A stretch of 64,000 nucleotides of DNA from Verrucomicrobiales bacterium (GCA_002721895.1 PBLV01000015.1:124001-188000); one strand, 5' to 3'. Counted from the stretch's first letter, positions 39,728 through 49,671 are shown. The notes: a model not told the origin generated them from the letters alone. Made by a program: numbers and translations.

Positions 39728-40657
39728 ATGCCCCGCAAGCTCAGCACCATCGCCCCCGACTGGTGGGACTACACCACGCTCGACAACGACATTATCCGCG
39801 ACGCCGCCAAGCTGACGTCGCGCCAGATGGAACGCCTCGCGCGCCCCGGCTTCACCGTGAAAATGTACGACACGCTGGAGGATTTTTACCTGGCCGAGGC
39901 GCTGGAGTACATCGAAGCATGGCGGCAGTCCACGCCCGACAATCCCGTGGGCATCTGCGGCCCCATCGGCCCCACGGAGCAACTGCCGCTTGTCGCGCGC
40001 CTCGTTAACTCGCTGGGCCTCAATGTGCGCTCCGGCCATTTTTGGGGTATGGACGAGTGGTACGACGGCAAGAAGGAGGTTTCGGTGGAACATCCGCTGT
40101 CGTTTGAAAAGGCCGACCGCGAGTTGTGTTTTAACCGCATCGACCGCCGCCTGCGCATGCCCGACGCGAACCTGCATTTCCCCAAGGCCGACGTGAAGCC
40201 CTACCGCGACAGCTGGGAGGGCGTCCGCTGCGCCGTCATGCAGGGCGGACAGGGCGACATCAAGCACTGGGCATTCAACGACCCGCTGCCTCGCAAGGGC
40301 AGGTGGAAGAACACCCCGCCGCCGCCCAAGGAATACCGCAAGCTTGCCACGCGCATCGTCGACCTGCACCCCATCACGCTGGCGCAGAATGCGCGCACCA
40401 GTGGCGGAGGCAACATCACCATGGTGCCCGAGAAGGCCATCACCGTCGGCCCACAGGAAACGTGGCAGGCCGAGAAAGTCTCCATCTGGCACGCCGGCAC
40501 GCACGACAACCCCTTCGGCCAGCGCCTCACCACGCTGATGATCGCCAAAGGCATCGCCGACAGCGCCGTCCCCATGAGCCTCCTCGCCGACCATCCCAAC
40601 GTGCAGTTCAATTTCTACCGAGGCGGCATCGGCACCTGCGACGTGGAGATGCATTAG
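39728..40657 (+). CDS. NagB-like glucosamine-6-phosphate deaminase/isomerase homologue
   Basis: 309 residues from ATG 39728; the frame stays open to 39596 but that lies inside the PIG-L gene. The fold match is shown by [20 protein letters not shown] (keeping the catalytic-Asp DE motif of E. coli NagB D72), and [14 protein letters not shown]. In E. coli this last loop is GxGxDGHIAFNEP; here the position of D141 appears to be Ile while the His is kept and an Asp sits one residue earlier. So it may not be a standard deaminase. Its 3' end overlaps the MOSC gene by 50 bases. Confidence 0.78.
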   Translation: MPRKLSTIAPDWWDYTTLDNDIIRDAAKLTSRQMERLARPGFTVKMYDTLEDFYLAEALEYIEAWRQSTPDNPVGICGPIGPTEQLPLVARLVNSLGLNVRSGHFWGMDEWYDGKKEVSVEHPLSFEKADRELCFNRIDRRLRMPDANLHFPKADVKPYRDSWEGVRCAVMQGGQGDIKHWAFNDPLPRKGRWKNTPPPPKEYRKLATRIVDLHPITLAQNARTSGGGNITMVPEKAITVGPQETWQAEKVSIWHAGTHDNPFGQRLTTLMIAKGIADSAVPMSLLADHPNVQFNFYRGGIGTCDVEMH

Positions 40658-41135
40658 GGACGTTGTGGGCGGGGCCGATCGCATCTCCCACGCGAATCTC
40701 CCCCGACTCCACCACCTGCGCCATCACGCCATGGCGGCCGTTTTCCATGCGCTCGCGCAAACCCTGCGCCAATGCATCCATCTTGTGGCAGGGCGTGCGC
40801 GGCTCGTAAAACAACAGCACGGCGCTGCCGATACGCACCTGCTGTCCTATTAGCGCCACGAGGTCCGCGCCCTCCGTCTCGATGTTGGAACGCACATCGC
40901 CCGGCGTGAATCCCGGATGCCCCAGCGCCTCGGCGTGCTCGGCAATCTGCTCACGCTCAATCAGGCTCACCTGCCGCTTGGTCGGCTGTCCCGTGCGGCG
41001 GCTGACACGGTCAAACATCCGCCCATTGCCACGGATGCCCTTGCCGGCGACCACCTCCACCAAATCCACGGTCGACAACGGCGCGCCCGGTTCAGCGGGA
41101 TGCAGGTGCAGCGAGACAACCTTCCCAGTGGCCAT
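40608..41135 (-). CDS. MOSC domain-containing protein
   Basis: 175 residues from the ATG at 41135 ([12 protein letters not shown]). MOSC-fold domain with the GKGIRGNGR and [10 protein letters not shown] segments and the conserved Cys of RTPCHKMD, which in MOCO-sulfurase C-terminal proteins handles sulfur. Stand-alone MOSC proteins (YiiM/YuaD type) bind sulfur carried to molybdenum enzymes or reduce N-hydroxylated compounds. Its 3' end overlaps the convergent nagB-like gene by 50 bases. Confidence 0.83.
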   Translation of the reverse strand: MATGKVVSLHLHPAEPGAPLSTVDLVEVVAGKGIRGNGRMFDRVSRRTGQPTKRQVSLIEREQIAEHAEALGHPGFTPGDVRSNIETEGADLVALIGQQVRIGSAVLLFYEPRTPCHKMDALAQGLRERMENGRHGVMAQVVESGEIRVGDAIGPAHNVPNASPRRRCRCRLGRN

Positions 41136-41210
41136 GCCCAAGACATACGCCATCCGTGCGCAAACCGCAATGCCTTGCCCTCGGGCGGGCCGCCCCTATA
41201 ATCCGCGCCG

Positions 41211-42509
41211 ATGTTGGACATCAAATACATCCGCGCCCAGCCCGACGAGGCCAAGACGCGTCTGGAAGCCCGCGGCGAGAAAGGCGCGCGCGTCGATGAA
41301 CTGCTCGCGCTGGACGAGAAGCGCCGCGCGTTGGTCACGGAGGTGGAACAGTTGCAGTCCCAGCGCAATGCCGCCTCCAAGGAAATCGGCGCGCTAATGG
41401 GGCAGGGGAACAAGGATGAAGCCGAGGGCAAGAAGGCCGAGGTGCGCGAGATTGGCGACCGTATCACCGCGCTCAACGAGGAAAAGGACGGCGCGGAAAA
41501 GGCGTTCCACGATCTGCTTTTAACGCTACCCAACCTCGCCCACGAGACCGCCCCTGTCGGCCTCGACGAGAGCGCCAACACCGAGCTGAAGACCCACGGC
41601 GAAAAGCCCGCCTTCAACTTCGAGCCCAAGAGCCACCTCGGCCTGTGTGACACCCTCGGCCTCATCGACTTCGAGCGCGGCGCCAAGCTGGCTGGCAGCG
41701 GCTTCCTTCTTTACACCGGCTGGGGAGCGCGACTGGAGCGGGCGATGATCCAGTTCCTGCTCGATCTTCATGTGCACGAGCACGGCTACACCGAGATCAG
41801 CCCGCCCTTCATGGTTTACGCCAATTGCATGGAAGGCGTCGGCCAGTTTCCCAAGTTTCTCGACCAAGCCTATGCCATCCAGGAAGGTCTCGACAGCGAG
41901 AGCCTCGGCAAGCGCTACCTCATCCCCACCGCCGAGGCGCCTGTCGCCAACCTGCATCGTGAGGAGATTTTAAACGCCGATGAGCTGCCCAAGAACTACT
42001 GCGCCTACAGCCCCTGTTTCCGCGCCGAGGCCGGTGCCGCCGGCATGGCCACGCGCGGCATGATCCGCGTGCACCAGTTTGACAAGGTGGAGCTGATCAA
42101 GGTCGTCAAGCCCGAGGACGGCTACACCGCACTGGAAGACATGCTGGCTAACGCCGAGAAGGTCCTGCAACTCCTCGGCCTGCACTACCGCGTCGTCACC
42201 CTGAGCACCGGCGACATGGGCTTTGCCGCCGCTAAGACCTACGACATCGAGGTCTGGGCGCCGGGACAGGGCGGCTACCTTGAGGTCAGCAGCGTCTCCA
42301 ACACCGAGGACTTCCAAGCCCGCCGCATGAGTCTGCGCTTCAAGGCCGAGGAGGGTGGCAACCAACACCCTCACGTTCTAAACGGCAGCGGCGTGGCCTT
42401 GGCGCGCCTGTTCGTCGCCGTCATCGAGACTCACCAGCAAACCGACGGCTCCATCGCCATCCCCGAGCCCCTGCGCGACTACCTCAAGGCCGACCGCATC
42501 GCCCCCTGA
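41211..42509 (+). CDS. serS: Seryl-tRNA synthetase
   Basis: 432 residues. N-terminal long antiparallel coiled coil (~30-105) that binds the long arm of tRNA-Ser, then the class II core with TAEAPVANLHREE, motif 2 (FRAEAGAAGMATRGMIRVHQFDKVE region) and motif 3 (LNGSGVALARLFVAVIE region). Full length. ATG at 41211. Third-position GC is high. Stop lies four bases before the glgA ATG. Confidence 0.95.
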   Translation: MLDIKYIRAQPDEAKTRLEARGEKGARVDELLALDEKRRALVTEVEQLQSQRNAASKEIGALMGQGNKDEAEGKKAEVREIGDRITALNEEKDGAEKAFHDLLLTLPNLAHETAPVGLDESANTELKTHGEKPAFNFEPKSHLGLCDTLGLIDFERGAKLAGSGFLLYTGWGARLERAMIQFLLDLHVHEHGYTEISPPFMVYANCMEGVGQFPKFLDQAYAIQEGLDSESLGKRYLIPTAEAPVANLHREEILNADELPKNYCAYSPCFRAEAGAAGMATRGMIRVHQFDKVELIKVVKPEDGYTALEDMLANAEKVLQLLGLHYRVVTLSTGDMGFAAAKTYDIEVWAPGQGGYLEVSSVSNTEDFQARRMSLRFKAEEGGNQHPHVLNGSGVALARLFVAVIETHQQTDGSIAIPEPLRDYLKADRIAP

Positions 42510-42513
42510 CGCA

Positions 42514-43941
42514 ATGCACATCCTGCAGGCGGCCAGCGAATTCTATCCCTACTCCAAAACCGGCGGCCTCGCCGACATGGTCGCCGGTCTGTCCTGTGCG
42601 CTGGCGAATGCGGGCCATAAATTGACTGTCATCACACCGCTTTATAGATCCACCAAGGATTTGCTAATGAAGCGATCAGAGAGCCCCATGCAGCTTGATA
42701 TTAAGTTGGGGGCGGAGAGCATTCGCGGCAGGTTAATTCCATATGAAACTGGGGAGGGGATCAGGGTCTACTTCGTTGAACAAAAGGATTTTTTTGATCG
42801 CCAAGGAATTTATATGGAGAACGGGGAAGGGTATCCAGATAACCCGGATCGATTTATTTTCCTTTCCAAGGCGGCGTGCCGGTTGTCAGGAATGCTGCCT
42901 GATGCACCAGATGTATTGCATTGTCATGATTGGCAAACCGCGATGATTCCATTGCTGAATGGCGGACGAATTCCAACCTGCCTGACCATCCACAATTTGG
43001 CATATCAAGGTGTTTGTGCGCCAAGCAAATTTGCACTCACAAATCTTCCAGAGCGGTACTTCACTCACAAATATGCGGAATATTACCAGCAGTTCAATCC
43101 GTTGAAAGCGGGTATAATATCGACTGATTCATTGACAACAGTCAGCCCTGGGTATGCCGAGGAGATTGTAACCCGAGATTTTGGTGAAGGCTTGGAGGGA
43201 GAGCTTTCCGGCAGAGCTGATGGATTAACAGGAATATTGAATGGCGTGGATTACTCTCAATGGAGGACGGATGAGAATCCACATCTCAAGCATGGATATT
43301 GTGCGAAAAATCTGGATGGAAAAGAAAGAATCAAGTTGGATTTATTGGATTTTTTAGATTTAGAAGACGCATCAAAATCCCCACTATTCTGTTATATCGG
43401 GCGACTTGCAGATCAAAAAGGGTTACATTTGCTCTATGATGTCTTAAGAAAATGGCTACCCGAAAATGATGCCAGCTTTGTTCTTCTGGGGGCTGGTGAT
43501 ATTCATCTGGAATCTGCATTTAGGGAACTTTCAGAGGAACTTCCCGGTAAGGTTCGGGCTCTTATTCAGTATAGCGAACCGCTTGCGCATCGGATCAAGG
43601 CGGCATCCGATTTTTTTCTAATGCCATCAAAGTTTGAACCTTGTGGATTGAATCAAATTTATAGCCTTCGATATGGAACAGTGCCTATCGTTAATGCCGT
43701 TGGTGGCCTAAAGGACACTGTATCTCCGTTAACCTCCCAGTATATAGATGGGACTGGTTTTGTATTCCATCATCATTCATCAGCTGAATTTGTTCAGTGC
43801 CTAGACTCGGCGGTTAGGTTGTTCAAGACCCCCAATTGCCTGAAAAATGTCAGGGAAAGAGGCATGGAGGCAGACTGGGGGTGGAGTGAACCGATTAAAA
43901 ATTATGTGGCAATCTATGAAAAACTGTTGAAACCCACCTGA
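42514..43941 (+). CDS. glgA: Glycogen synthase (GT5)
   Basis: 475 residues, close to the E. coli enzyme (477). Transfers glucose from ADP-glucose to glycogen. The N-terminal ADP-glucose-binding motif YSKTGGLADMV, the DWQTAMIP segment, and the C-terminal SKFEPCGLNQIYSLRYGT and VGGLKDTV blocks are all present. Composition is split: the first ~100 bases are GC-rich like serS, and from about 42615 GC falls to roughly 30-50 percent per line, with the frame intact. Minus-strand lepB follows after 55 bases. Confidence 0.93.
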   Translation: MHILQAASEFYPYSKTGGLADMVAGLSCALANAGHKLTVITPLYRSTKDLLMKRSESPMQLDIKLGAESIRGRLIPYETGEGIRVYFVEQKDFFDRQGIYMENGEGYPDNPDRFIFLSKAACRLSGMLPDAPDVLHCHDWQTAMIPLLNGGRIPTCLTIHNLAYQGVCAPSKFALTNLPERYFTHKYAEYYQQFNPLKAGIISTDSLTTVSPGYAEEIVTRDFGEGLEGELSGRADGLTGILNGVDYSQWRTDENPHLKHGYCAKNLDGKERIKLDLLDFLDLEDASKSPLFCYIGRLADQKGLHLLYDVLRKWLPENDASFVLLGAGDIHLESAFRELSEELPGKVRALIQYSEPLAHRIKAASDFFLMPSKFEPCGLNQIYSLRYGTVPIVNAVGGLKDTVSPLTSQYIDGTGFVFHHHSSAEFVQCLDSAVRLFKTPNCLKNVRERGMEADWGWSEPIKNYVAIYEKLLKPT

Positions 43942-43996
43942 GACCAAAATAGATATAACATTTATTGTGCGAAACAGCGCCGGGCATGTGCGGGGG

Positions 43997-45709
43997 TTAA
44001 GCGAGATTGTTGGGCTCAATCCCGTGCCAAGGGTTTGGGAGCCGGAACAGCCACCAGATTGAAACAAGAAGTGCTGCGATGGAGGCAAATGCGGCAGACC
44101 AATTCAGCCAACCAAATAGATTTGCACCTACTGGTTTGTCGGGGTCTGGAAGCAAAGGCCAATAGATGAAAAAAGGGTTGCCGATCAAATTTCTCTCGGG
44201 AACTTCGCCCCACATCCTTGAATCTAAACTATTCTCCGTATTGTCTCCCATGGCCCAGTAGCCTTTGCCGGGCACGCTTGTCCAGTCTGTGGCCTTAACA
44301 TGCTGAATTTGACGATCGAATGGTGTCTGATTTTTATAAATTGCCAATGGCAAATGGCCGAAATAGCCGGCTCTCAACCCATTCACGTGGCCCGTAAAAT
44401 GGGGATATTCTAACTGTTGATTTACCAGAAAAACTTTGCGTGTTGGTGTTGTATTCTTGTTTGCTGGCTTGTCTTGAAAAAACTTGTTTTTTGTCACCTG
44501 CATTTCCTGAGGAAGGTTGTACAAATGTTCAAAATTCTTGGTGCTTCCATCCAGAGTAATGCCATCTATCCTGACATGATGGTCCACAATGGGTATGGCT
44601 GGGACGGAACGGGATTCACCGGGTTGTAACTCAATGGGGTCATCCGGGTTTACTGCCGGCCGATAGCCTGTGGTTGCGTCCCGGTCGAATTTCAGTCCAA
44701 GGTTCAGGTTTGGGAAATGTTCCTGGCCGGATATCGTCACGGGAATATTCACGGAATTGGTGACTGTGAAATTTTGCGGAGGAAAGTCGGGGCCGCCAAT
44801 GCTCATCCTCTCACCATCGAATCCAATCAGCCGCTTGATATAGAACTGATTGTCTGTGCCCTGATCCTTCATGTACTTTATATTCCGCGTTTCAAAGACT
44901 ATGATTTCTCCCCGTTTAGGTTTTCGGAAGTTGTAAACCATGCGGTCCACGAAAAGGTGGTCTCCCGTCTTGACACAGAATTTCAGTACATCGTCACCGG
45001 CCTGAAAATTCCTCCTCAATATTACGGACTGTTCGCCTAGCTTGGTATCAGGCATGAATGCCAATGGGATATTCGTCGAGGTTTTATAAGGAGGATTGTC
45101 GAAGTAAGTGTACCAGATTTTACGTTGTATTGGCGCACCGCTGTCCTTGTCTTCAAAATAGAATGTTTGTGATCCCCAAGGCTTGGCAATGGAAACGGGC
45201 GTGGGCGGGGTGACTTCAATAAGTTCCCAGTTGCCTTCAGCCTTCAGGTGATACCAAGTTGTGCCGCGGAACCACTCCCCCACCCTGCCCGGCCAGCTTG
45301 GCACTGGGCGCTCATCCATATCGATCAAATTGACGTGCGTGATGCCATACAGAGTTGGCTGCATTGAGCCAGTGGGAATCTTGAATGGCTGGAGAAAAAA
45401 GGCGCGAAATGCAATTACGGAGACGAATACCACCAGAAACATCTCCACCGTCTCTCGCATCCATGAATCAGGGTGCGGTTTGAGGTATCGCCCCGCTTCA
45501 TTCAATTCTCGTTCCGTGGTTTCCTGAAGTTCTTCCCGTGATATGGGTGATTCAATGGCATGCTGCATCCTCTCCAAGGCGGCTGCGGTCTTTTCACGCT
45601 CTGTCTCCGTCAATAAATCGCGTTGCTCTTGAAGCATCTTATGGGCCTGTTTGTAGCTTTCTACAGACCTGCGTAGAGTTTTTGAAATGAGCCAGCGTAG
45701 CACCCACAT
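43997..45709 (-). CDS. lepB: Signal peptidase I with a large insertion
   Basis: 570 residues against ~324 in E. coli. N-terminal coiled-coil-like region (~10-70), a transmembrane segment near 85-105, catalytic Ser115 in TGSMQPTLYG, and the general-base Lys292 in FYIKRLIGFDGE. Box E is GYWAMGDNTENSLDSRMWG near 490, and a further transmembrane stretch closes the protein. Serine and lysine are 177 residues apart, against 55 in E. coli, so ~120 residues are inserted between them. The active site appears complete. Only four bases separate it from lepA. Confidence 0.93.
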   Translation of the reverse strand: MWVLRWLISKTLRRSVESYKQAHKMLQEQRDLLTETEREKTAAALERMQHAIESPISREELQETTERELNEAGRYLKPHPDSWMRETVEMFLVVFVSVIAFRAFFLQPFKIPTGSMQPTLYGITHVNLIDMDERPVPSWPGRVGEWFRGTTWYHLKAEGNWELIEVTPPTPVSIAKPWGSQTFYFEDKDSGAPIQRKIWYTYFDNPPYKTSTNIPLAFMPDTKLGEQSVILRRNFQAGDDVLKFCVKTGDHLFVDRMVYNFRKPKRGEIIVFETRNIKYMKDQGTDNQFYIKRLIGFDGERMSIGGPDFPPQNFTVTNSVNIPVTISGQEHFPNLNLGLKFDRDATTGYRPAVNPDDPIELQPGESRSVPAIPIVDHHVRIDGITLDGSTKNFEHLYNLPQEMQVTKNKFFQDKPANKNTTPTRKVFLVNQQLEYPHFTGHVNGLRAGYFGHLPLAIYKNQTPFDRQIQHVKATDWTSVPGKGYWAMGDNTENSLDSRMWGEVPERNLIGNPFFIYWPLLPDPDKPVGANLFGWLNWSAAFASIAALLVSIWWLFRLPNPWHGIEPNNLA

Positions 45710-45713
45710 AAGC

Positions 45714-47504
45714 TTATGCCTTTAAGACCTCCACAAAGGCTTCTTGGGGGATATTGACCGTGCCGATGGCTTTCATCTTCTTTTTGCCTTCCTTTTGCTT
45801 TTCTAGGAGCTTTCGTTTGCGGGTGATATCACCGCCGTAACATTTTGCTGTGACATCCTTGCGCAGCGCGCCTACGGTTTCTCTGGCGATCACTTTGCCG
45901 CCAATGGCTGCCTGAATGGCCACCTTGAATTGCTGGCGGGGCACAACATCCTTGAGCTTGGCGGCGAGCGAGCGCCCTCGTTGCTCTGCCTTGTCGCGAT
46001 GCACGATGGAGGAAAAAGCATCGACAGGCTCACCGTTCACCATCATCTCCATCTTCACCATCTTGGCTTCTTGGTGGCCGACATGCTCATAGTCCATGGA
46101 GCCGTAGCCCCGTGTTATGCTCTTAATTCGGTCGTGGAAATCGATCAGGATTTCGCTCAGGGGCAAAGCGCACTCCAGCATGACGCGTTGATTGTCAATG
46201 GTTTCGGTGTGGTCGAGCAATCCACGCTTTTCGCCAATGAGGTTCATGATGTCCCCTATGTACTCGTTTGGGCAGATGAGAAATGCCTTCACGATTGGCT
46301 CCTCAATGGTCGTGATGAGATTGGGTTCAGGCAACAGCACGGGATTGTCAATCATGTGGGCTGACCCGTCCGTCATGGTCACGCGGTAAACAACGCTGGG
46401 GTATGTGGCGATGATGTCCATGCCGTACTCCCGCCTCAAGCGTTCCTGAATAATCTCTAGATGCAGCAGGCCGAGAAAACCGCAACGAAAGCCAAAGCCC
46501 AAGGCGACAGAACTTTCCTGTTGATAAACAAAGGCTGGATCGTTGAGTTGAAGTTTGGCCAGGCTGGATTGTAGTTCCTCAAAGTCACTGGTGTTGATGG
46601 GATATATTCCGCTGAACACCATCGGCTGGGTTTCTTTAAACCCAGGCAGCGCGTCTGCGGGTTGGCGCGCGTCGGTGATCGTGTCACCCAGTTTGAGGTC
46701 CTTTGGGGTTTTTAGATTGGAGACAAAATAGCCGGTTTCCCCGGCGCAGAGCCGATCCCGGGTGTATGGCTTGGGGCCAAAGCTGCCGACTTCTTTCACT
46801 TCCAGTGTTCGATCTGTGTGAAGCAGTTTGATGTTCCGCCCTGCTTCAAGAACCCCGTCCATAATGCGAATCAATGTGACAACGCCTCTGTAGGTGTCGT
46901 AATAGGAATCAAATGCCAGAGCTTGCAGGCGGCCATGGCCGGGTTTGGTTGGAGGGGGCACACGTTCAATAATTGCCTCGAGAATCTCCTCAATGCCTGT
47001 GCCCTCCTTGGCGCTGCAACAAATGGCAGTCTCGGCGGGGATGGCCAACACATCTTCAAGTTGCTGCTTGGCGCGGTCAACGTCTGCCGTGGGAAGATCG
47101 ATCTTGTTGATGACGGGAATGATCTCCAATTCCTGTCCCAAGGCGAGATGGACGTTGGCCACGGTTTGAGCTTCAACGCCTTGAGCGGCATCAATGATCA
47201 GTAACGCTCCCTCACAGGCACTCAAACTCCTAGAAACTTCATAAGCAAAATCAACATGCCCGGGAGTGTCTATCAGGTTGAGTTCGTACTCATTACCATC
47301 CTGAGCCCGGTAATTCATGGTCACAGGGTGCGCTTTAATCGTGATGCCGCGTTCCCGCTCCAGTTCCATGGAGTCCAACATCTGGTCCTGAATTTCGCGT
47401 TCTGACACCAGGCCTGTTCGCAGCAAAAGCTGATCCGACAAGGTGGTCTTGCCGTGATCTATGTGCGCAATAATGCTAAAATTTCGGATGCGATCCGTTT
47501 CCAT
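45714..47504 (-). CDS. lepA: Elongation factor 4 (LepA)
   Basis: 596 residues from the ATG at 47504 (ETDRIRNFSII), close to E. coli LepA (599). GTPase domain with AHIDHGKTTL near residue 12, the switch-II DTPGHVDF block, then the LepA C-terminal domain ending with VPQEAFV-like segments. Ribosome-associated back-translocase/initiation aid. The frame extends to 47513 but the extra three residues are not needed. Confidence 0.95.
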   Translation of the reverse strand: METDRIRNFSIIAHIDHGKTTLSDQLLLRTGLVSEREIQDQMLDSMELERERGITIKAHPVTMNYRAQDGNEYELNLIDTPGHVDFAYEVSRSLSACEGALLIIDAAQGVEAQTVANVHLALGQELEIIPVINKIDLPTADVDRAKQQLEDVLAIPAETAICCSAKEGTGIEEILEAIIERVPPPTKPGHGRLQALAFDSYYDTYRGVVTLIRIMDGVLEAGRNIKLLHTDRTLEVKEVGSFGPKPYTRDRLCAGETGYFVSNLKTPKDLKLGDTITDARQPADALPGFKETQPMVFSGIYPINTSDFEELQSSLAKLQLNDPAFVYQQESSVALGFGFRCGFLGLLHLEIIQERLRREYGMDIIATYPSVVYRVTMTDGSAHMIDNPVLLPEPNLITTIEEPIVKAFLICPNEYIGDIMNLIGEKRGLLDHTETIDNQRVMLECALPLSEILIDFHDRIKSITRGYGSMDYEHVGHQEAKMVKMEMMVNGEPVDAFSSIVHRDKAEQRGRSLAAKLKDVVPRQQFKVAIQAAIGGKVIARETVGALRKDVTAKCYGGDITRKRKLLEKQKEGKKKMKAIGTVNIPQEAFVEVLKA

Positions 47505-47572
47505 GGAGTACAACCCCTCTGGGCAGGCGCGAAGATAGCTGCATTTCAGCGCAAGAAAAGGCCAAACTCAAC

Positions 47573-48985
47573 TCAGGCAAATTTATTGGCCACCTTTTTG
47601 CCGAGGGAAAGAAGTTTCCTGACTCGGTCTTCGGTGTTTGCCTCCGCATAAATCCTTAACACGGGCTCTGTTCCGGAGCCACGCCACATCAGCCAGCTTC
47701 CATTCGAAGCCGTCAACTTGACTCCATCGTACTCATCTATTCGGCAAATTGGTGAGCCGAGCAGCTTGGTCGGCGGATTCTGAGAGCAATGACTCATAAG
47801 TGATGCTCTCTTGTTCAGCGGATAATGAAGGTCAGTTCTTCTATATCTGTGCGGGCCGTAGGATTTCTCCAATTTGCTCAGGAGGCTGGTTAATGATCGC
47901 TCCTCAACGGCGAGCATTTCGAGCACCATCAAGCCGGCAAGGATGCCGTCACGTTCTGGTAAGTGGCCCGGGAAACCTATCCCTCCGCTTTCCTCAAATC
48001 CCAGGAGAACTTTGCCCTTGAGGATTTCTGCGGAGATGTACTTGAAGCCAACGCCTGTCTCGATAAGCGGAAGCCCATGGTCCTCGCAAATCTTGTCGAC
48101 CATGGAGGTGGTGGTCAGTGCTTTCACAACCTTTCCCCTGCCCCTTCGGTTCATCACAAAATGATCCAGTAAGAGGGAGATTATTTGGTGTGTGGTTAGC
48201 GGTTCACCACGACCGTCCATGCCTCCGATTCTGTCTGCATCGCCATCCGTCACGAGGCAAAAATCAACGGGATTTTTTTGGAGGGCTTTGGATGTGGCTC
48301 CGTAGTTTTGAGGGATAGGCTCAGGTGAGAGTCCTCCAAAATATGGATCATGACACCCATTGTATGTCTGGACATGGCAGGATGTCCCCGCCAAGAGGTC
48401 GTTCATACAGCCGGCTCCAACTCCAAACAAAGCATCGTGCCCCAGTTTAATTCCCGAGCGGGATATGGCTTCAAAATCAACGAGTTTCTTTAACTCGCGA
48501 AAATAATCTGGCAGAATATTTGCTGTCTTTACTCTGCCCGAGCGCTTCGAAGAGGGGGATCGAGGGTTGCCTTTGCCAAGGAAAGATTCAACTTCTGCGC
48601 AGAGTTCAGGGGATGCAGGTCCGCCATGATGATCTTTCAGCTTAAATCCATTAAATCTGGGAGGATTGTGACTTGCGGTCAGGACAATGCCGCCACGTGC
48701 TTTTTGTGCGACAACCGCATGGGAGACAGCAGGAGTCGGTGTTGGTCGATCAGTGAGAATCACCTCATAGCCATTATCACATAGCACATCCGCGGATGCA
48801 GCCGCGAATTGATTGGAGAGAAATCGACGATCATAGCCGATGACCATACGCTTGGGGCCTCTTCTTCTTCCAAAAAATTCCGCTGTTGCCTGGGCAACTT
48901 TGCAAACATTCTCGAACGTAAAATTTTCGGCCATGACAGCCCTCCAGCCATCCGTGCCAAAATGAATCCCGTCCTCCCGTCCCAT
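47573..48985 (-). CDS. Phosphoglucomutase/phosphomannomutase family protein
   Basis: 470 residues from the ATG at 48985 (GREDGIHFGTDGWRAVM). Alpha-D-phosphohexomutase with the active-site Ser in TASHNPP (~130), the metal loop DGDADRIGG (~250), the sugar loop GFEESGGIGF (~340) and phosphate-binding RGSGTEPVLR near the end. All four domains present. It shares one base with the rpe stop. Which sugar phosphate it prefers is unclear; a longer frame to 49123 lies in rpe and has no family match. Confidence 0.9.
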   Translation of the reverse strand: MGREDGIHFGTDGWRAVMAENFTFENVCKVAQATAEFFGRRRGPKRMVIGYDRRFLSNQFAAASADVLCDNGYEVILTDRPTPTPAVSHAVVAQKARGGIVLTASHNPPRFNGFKLKDHHGGPASPELCAEVESFLGKGNPRSPSSKRSGRVKTANILPDYFRELKKLVDFEAISRSGIKLGHDALFGVGAGCMNDLLAGTSCHVQTYNGCHDPYFGGLSPEPIPQNYGATSKALQKNPVDFCLVTDGDADRIGGMDGRGEPLTTHQIISLLLDHFVMNRRGRGKVVKALTTTSMVDKICEDHGLPLIETGVGFKYISAEILKGKVLLGFEESGGIGFPGHLPERDGILAGLMVLEMLAVEERSLTSLLSKLEKSYGPHRYRRTDLHYPLNKRASLMSHCSQNPPTKLLGSPICRIDEYDGVKLTASNGSWLMWRGSGTEPVLRIYAEANTEDRVRKLLSLGKKVANKFA

Positions 48986-49671
48986 CAGTTCACATTTCCC
49001 ATTAATGTTGGTCGCCGGTTGTGTTCCGCAATTTTCCGTAACTTTTTGACGGCCCCCTTCATATCTCTCTTGCTGAAAAGGCCCGTGCCGCTGACAAACG
49101 TATCGGCCCCCATTTTTGAGCAATCATCAGCGTTGTCGGCGGTTACACCTCCGTCAACCTCAATCCGGAATCCCAGGCCGCGAGATTGCCTCCACTCCCA
49201 TGACTGACTAACTTTGGGAAGGCATTCGCGGATGAATGATTGACCGCCGAAGCCAGGGTTTACGGTCATGATCAGAAGAGTGTCTATCTTGTCCAAGTGC
49301 GGCTCCGCCGAGTCAATTGTAGTCGGTGGGTTAACCGCCAGGCCCGCGCGGCAGTTCAGGGACTTGATATGCCACAACAACTCAGGCACGCGCTCTCCCA
49401 GCTCGGCATGAATTGTAATTTGGTCGGCTCCCGCCTGTGCAAACGATTCGAGTAAAATCTCTGGACGTGAACACATCAAGTGAATATCAAAGAATGATTT
49501 TACATGTGGGCGCAGGGATTGGACGACATTGGGGCCAAAAGTGATGTTCGGGACAAAATGGCCGTCCATGATGTCTATATGCAGCCACTCGCCACCTGCG
49601 CGCTCGGCACGTTTTGCCTCTGAAGATAATTTGCCAAAATCTCCTGCTAGCAAGGACGGCGCAATGACCAT
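48985..49671 (-). CDS. rpe: Ribulose-phosphate 3-epimerase
   Basis: 228 residues, (beta/alpha)8 barrel. Converts ribulose 5-phosphate to xylulose 5-phosphate in the pentose phosphate pathway. APSLLAGDFGKL at the start, HIDIMDGHFVPNITFGP near residue 35, the MTVNPGFGGQSF motif and DGGVTADNA later are diagnostic. ATG at 49671; stop overlaps the phosphohexomutase ATG by one base. Confidence 0.96.
   Translation of the reverse strand: MVIAPSLLAGDFGKLSSEAKRAERAGGEWLHIDIMDGHFVPNITFGPNVVQSLRPHVKSFFDIHLMCSRPEILLESFAQAGADQITIHAELGERVPELLWHIKSLNCRAGLAVNPPTTIDSAEPHLDKIDTLLIMTVNPGFGGQSFIRECLPKVSQSWEWRQSRGLGFRIEVDGGVTADNADDCSKMGADTFVSGTGLFSKRDMKGAVKKLRKIAEHNRRPTLMGNVN

Noticed and set aside
39686..40684. 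332-codon antisense frame over the NagB-like gene
   Set aside because: Same GC effect; no recognisable fold, and the opposite strand encodes a clear family member.
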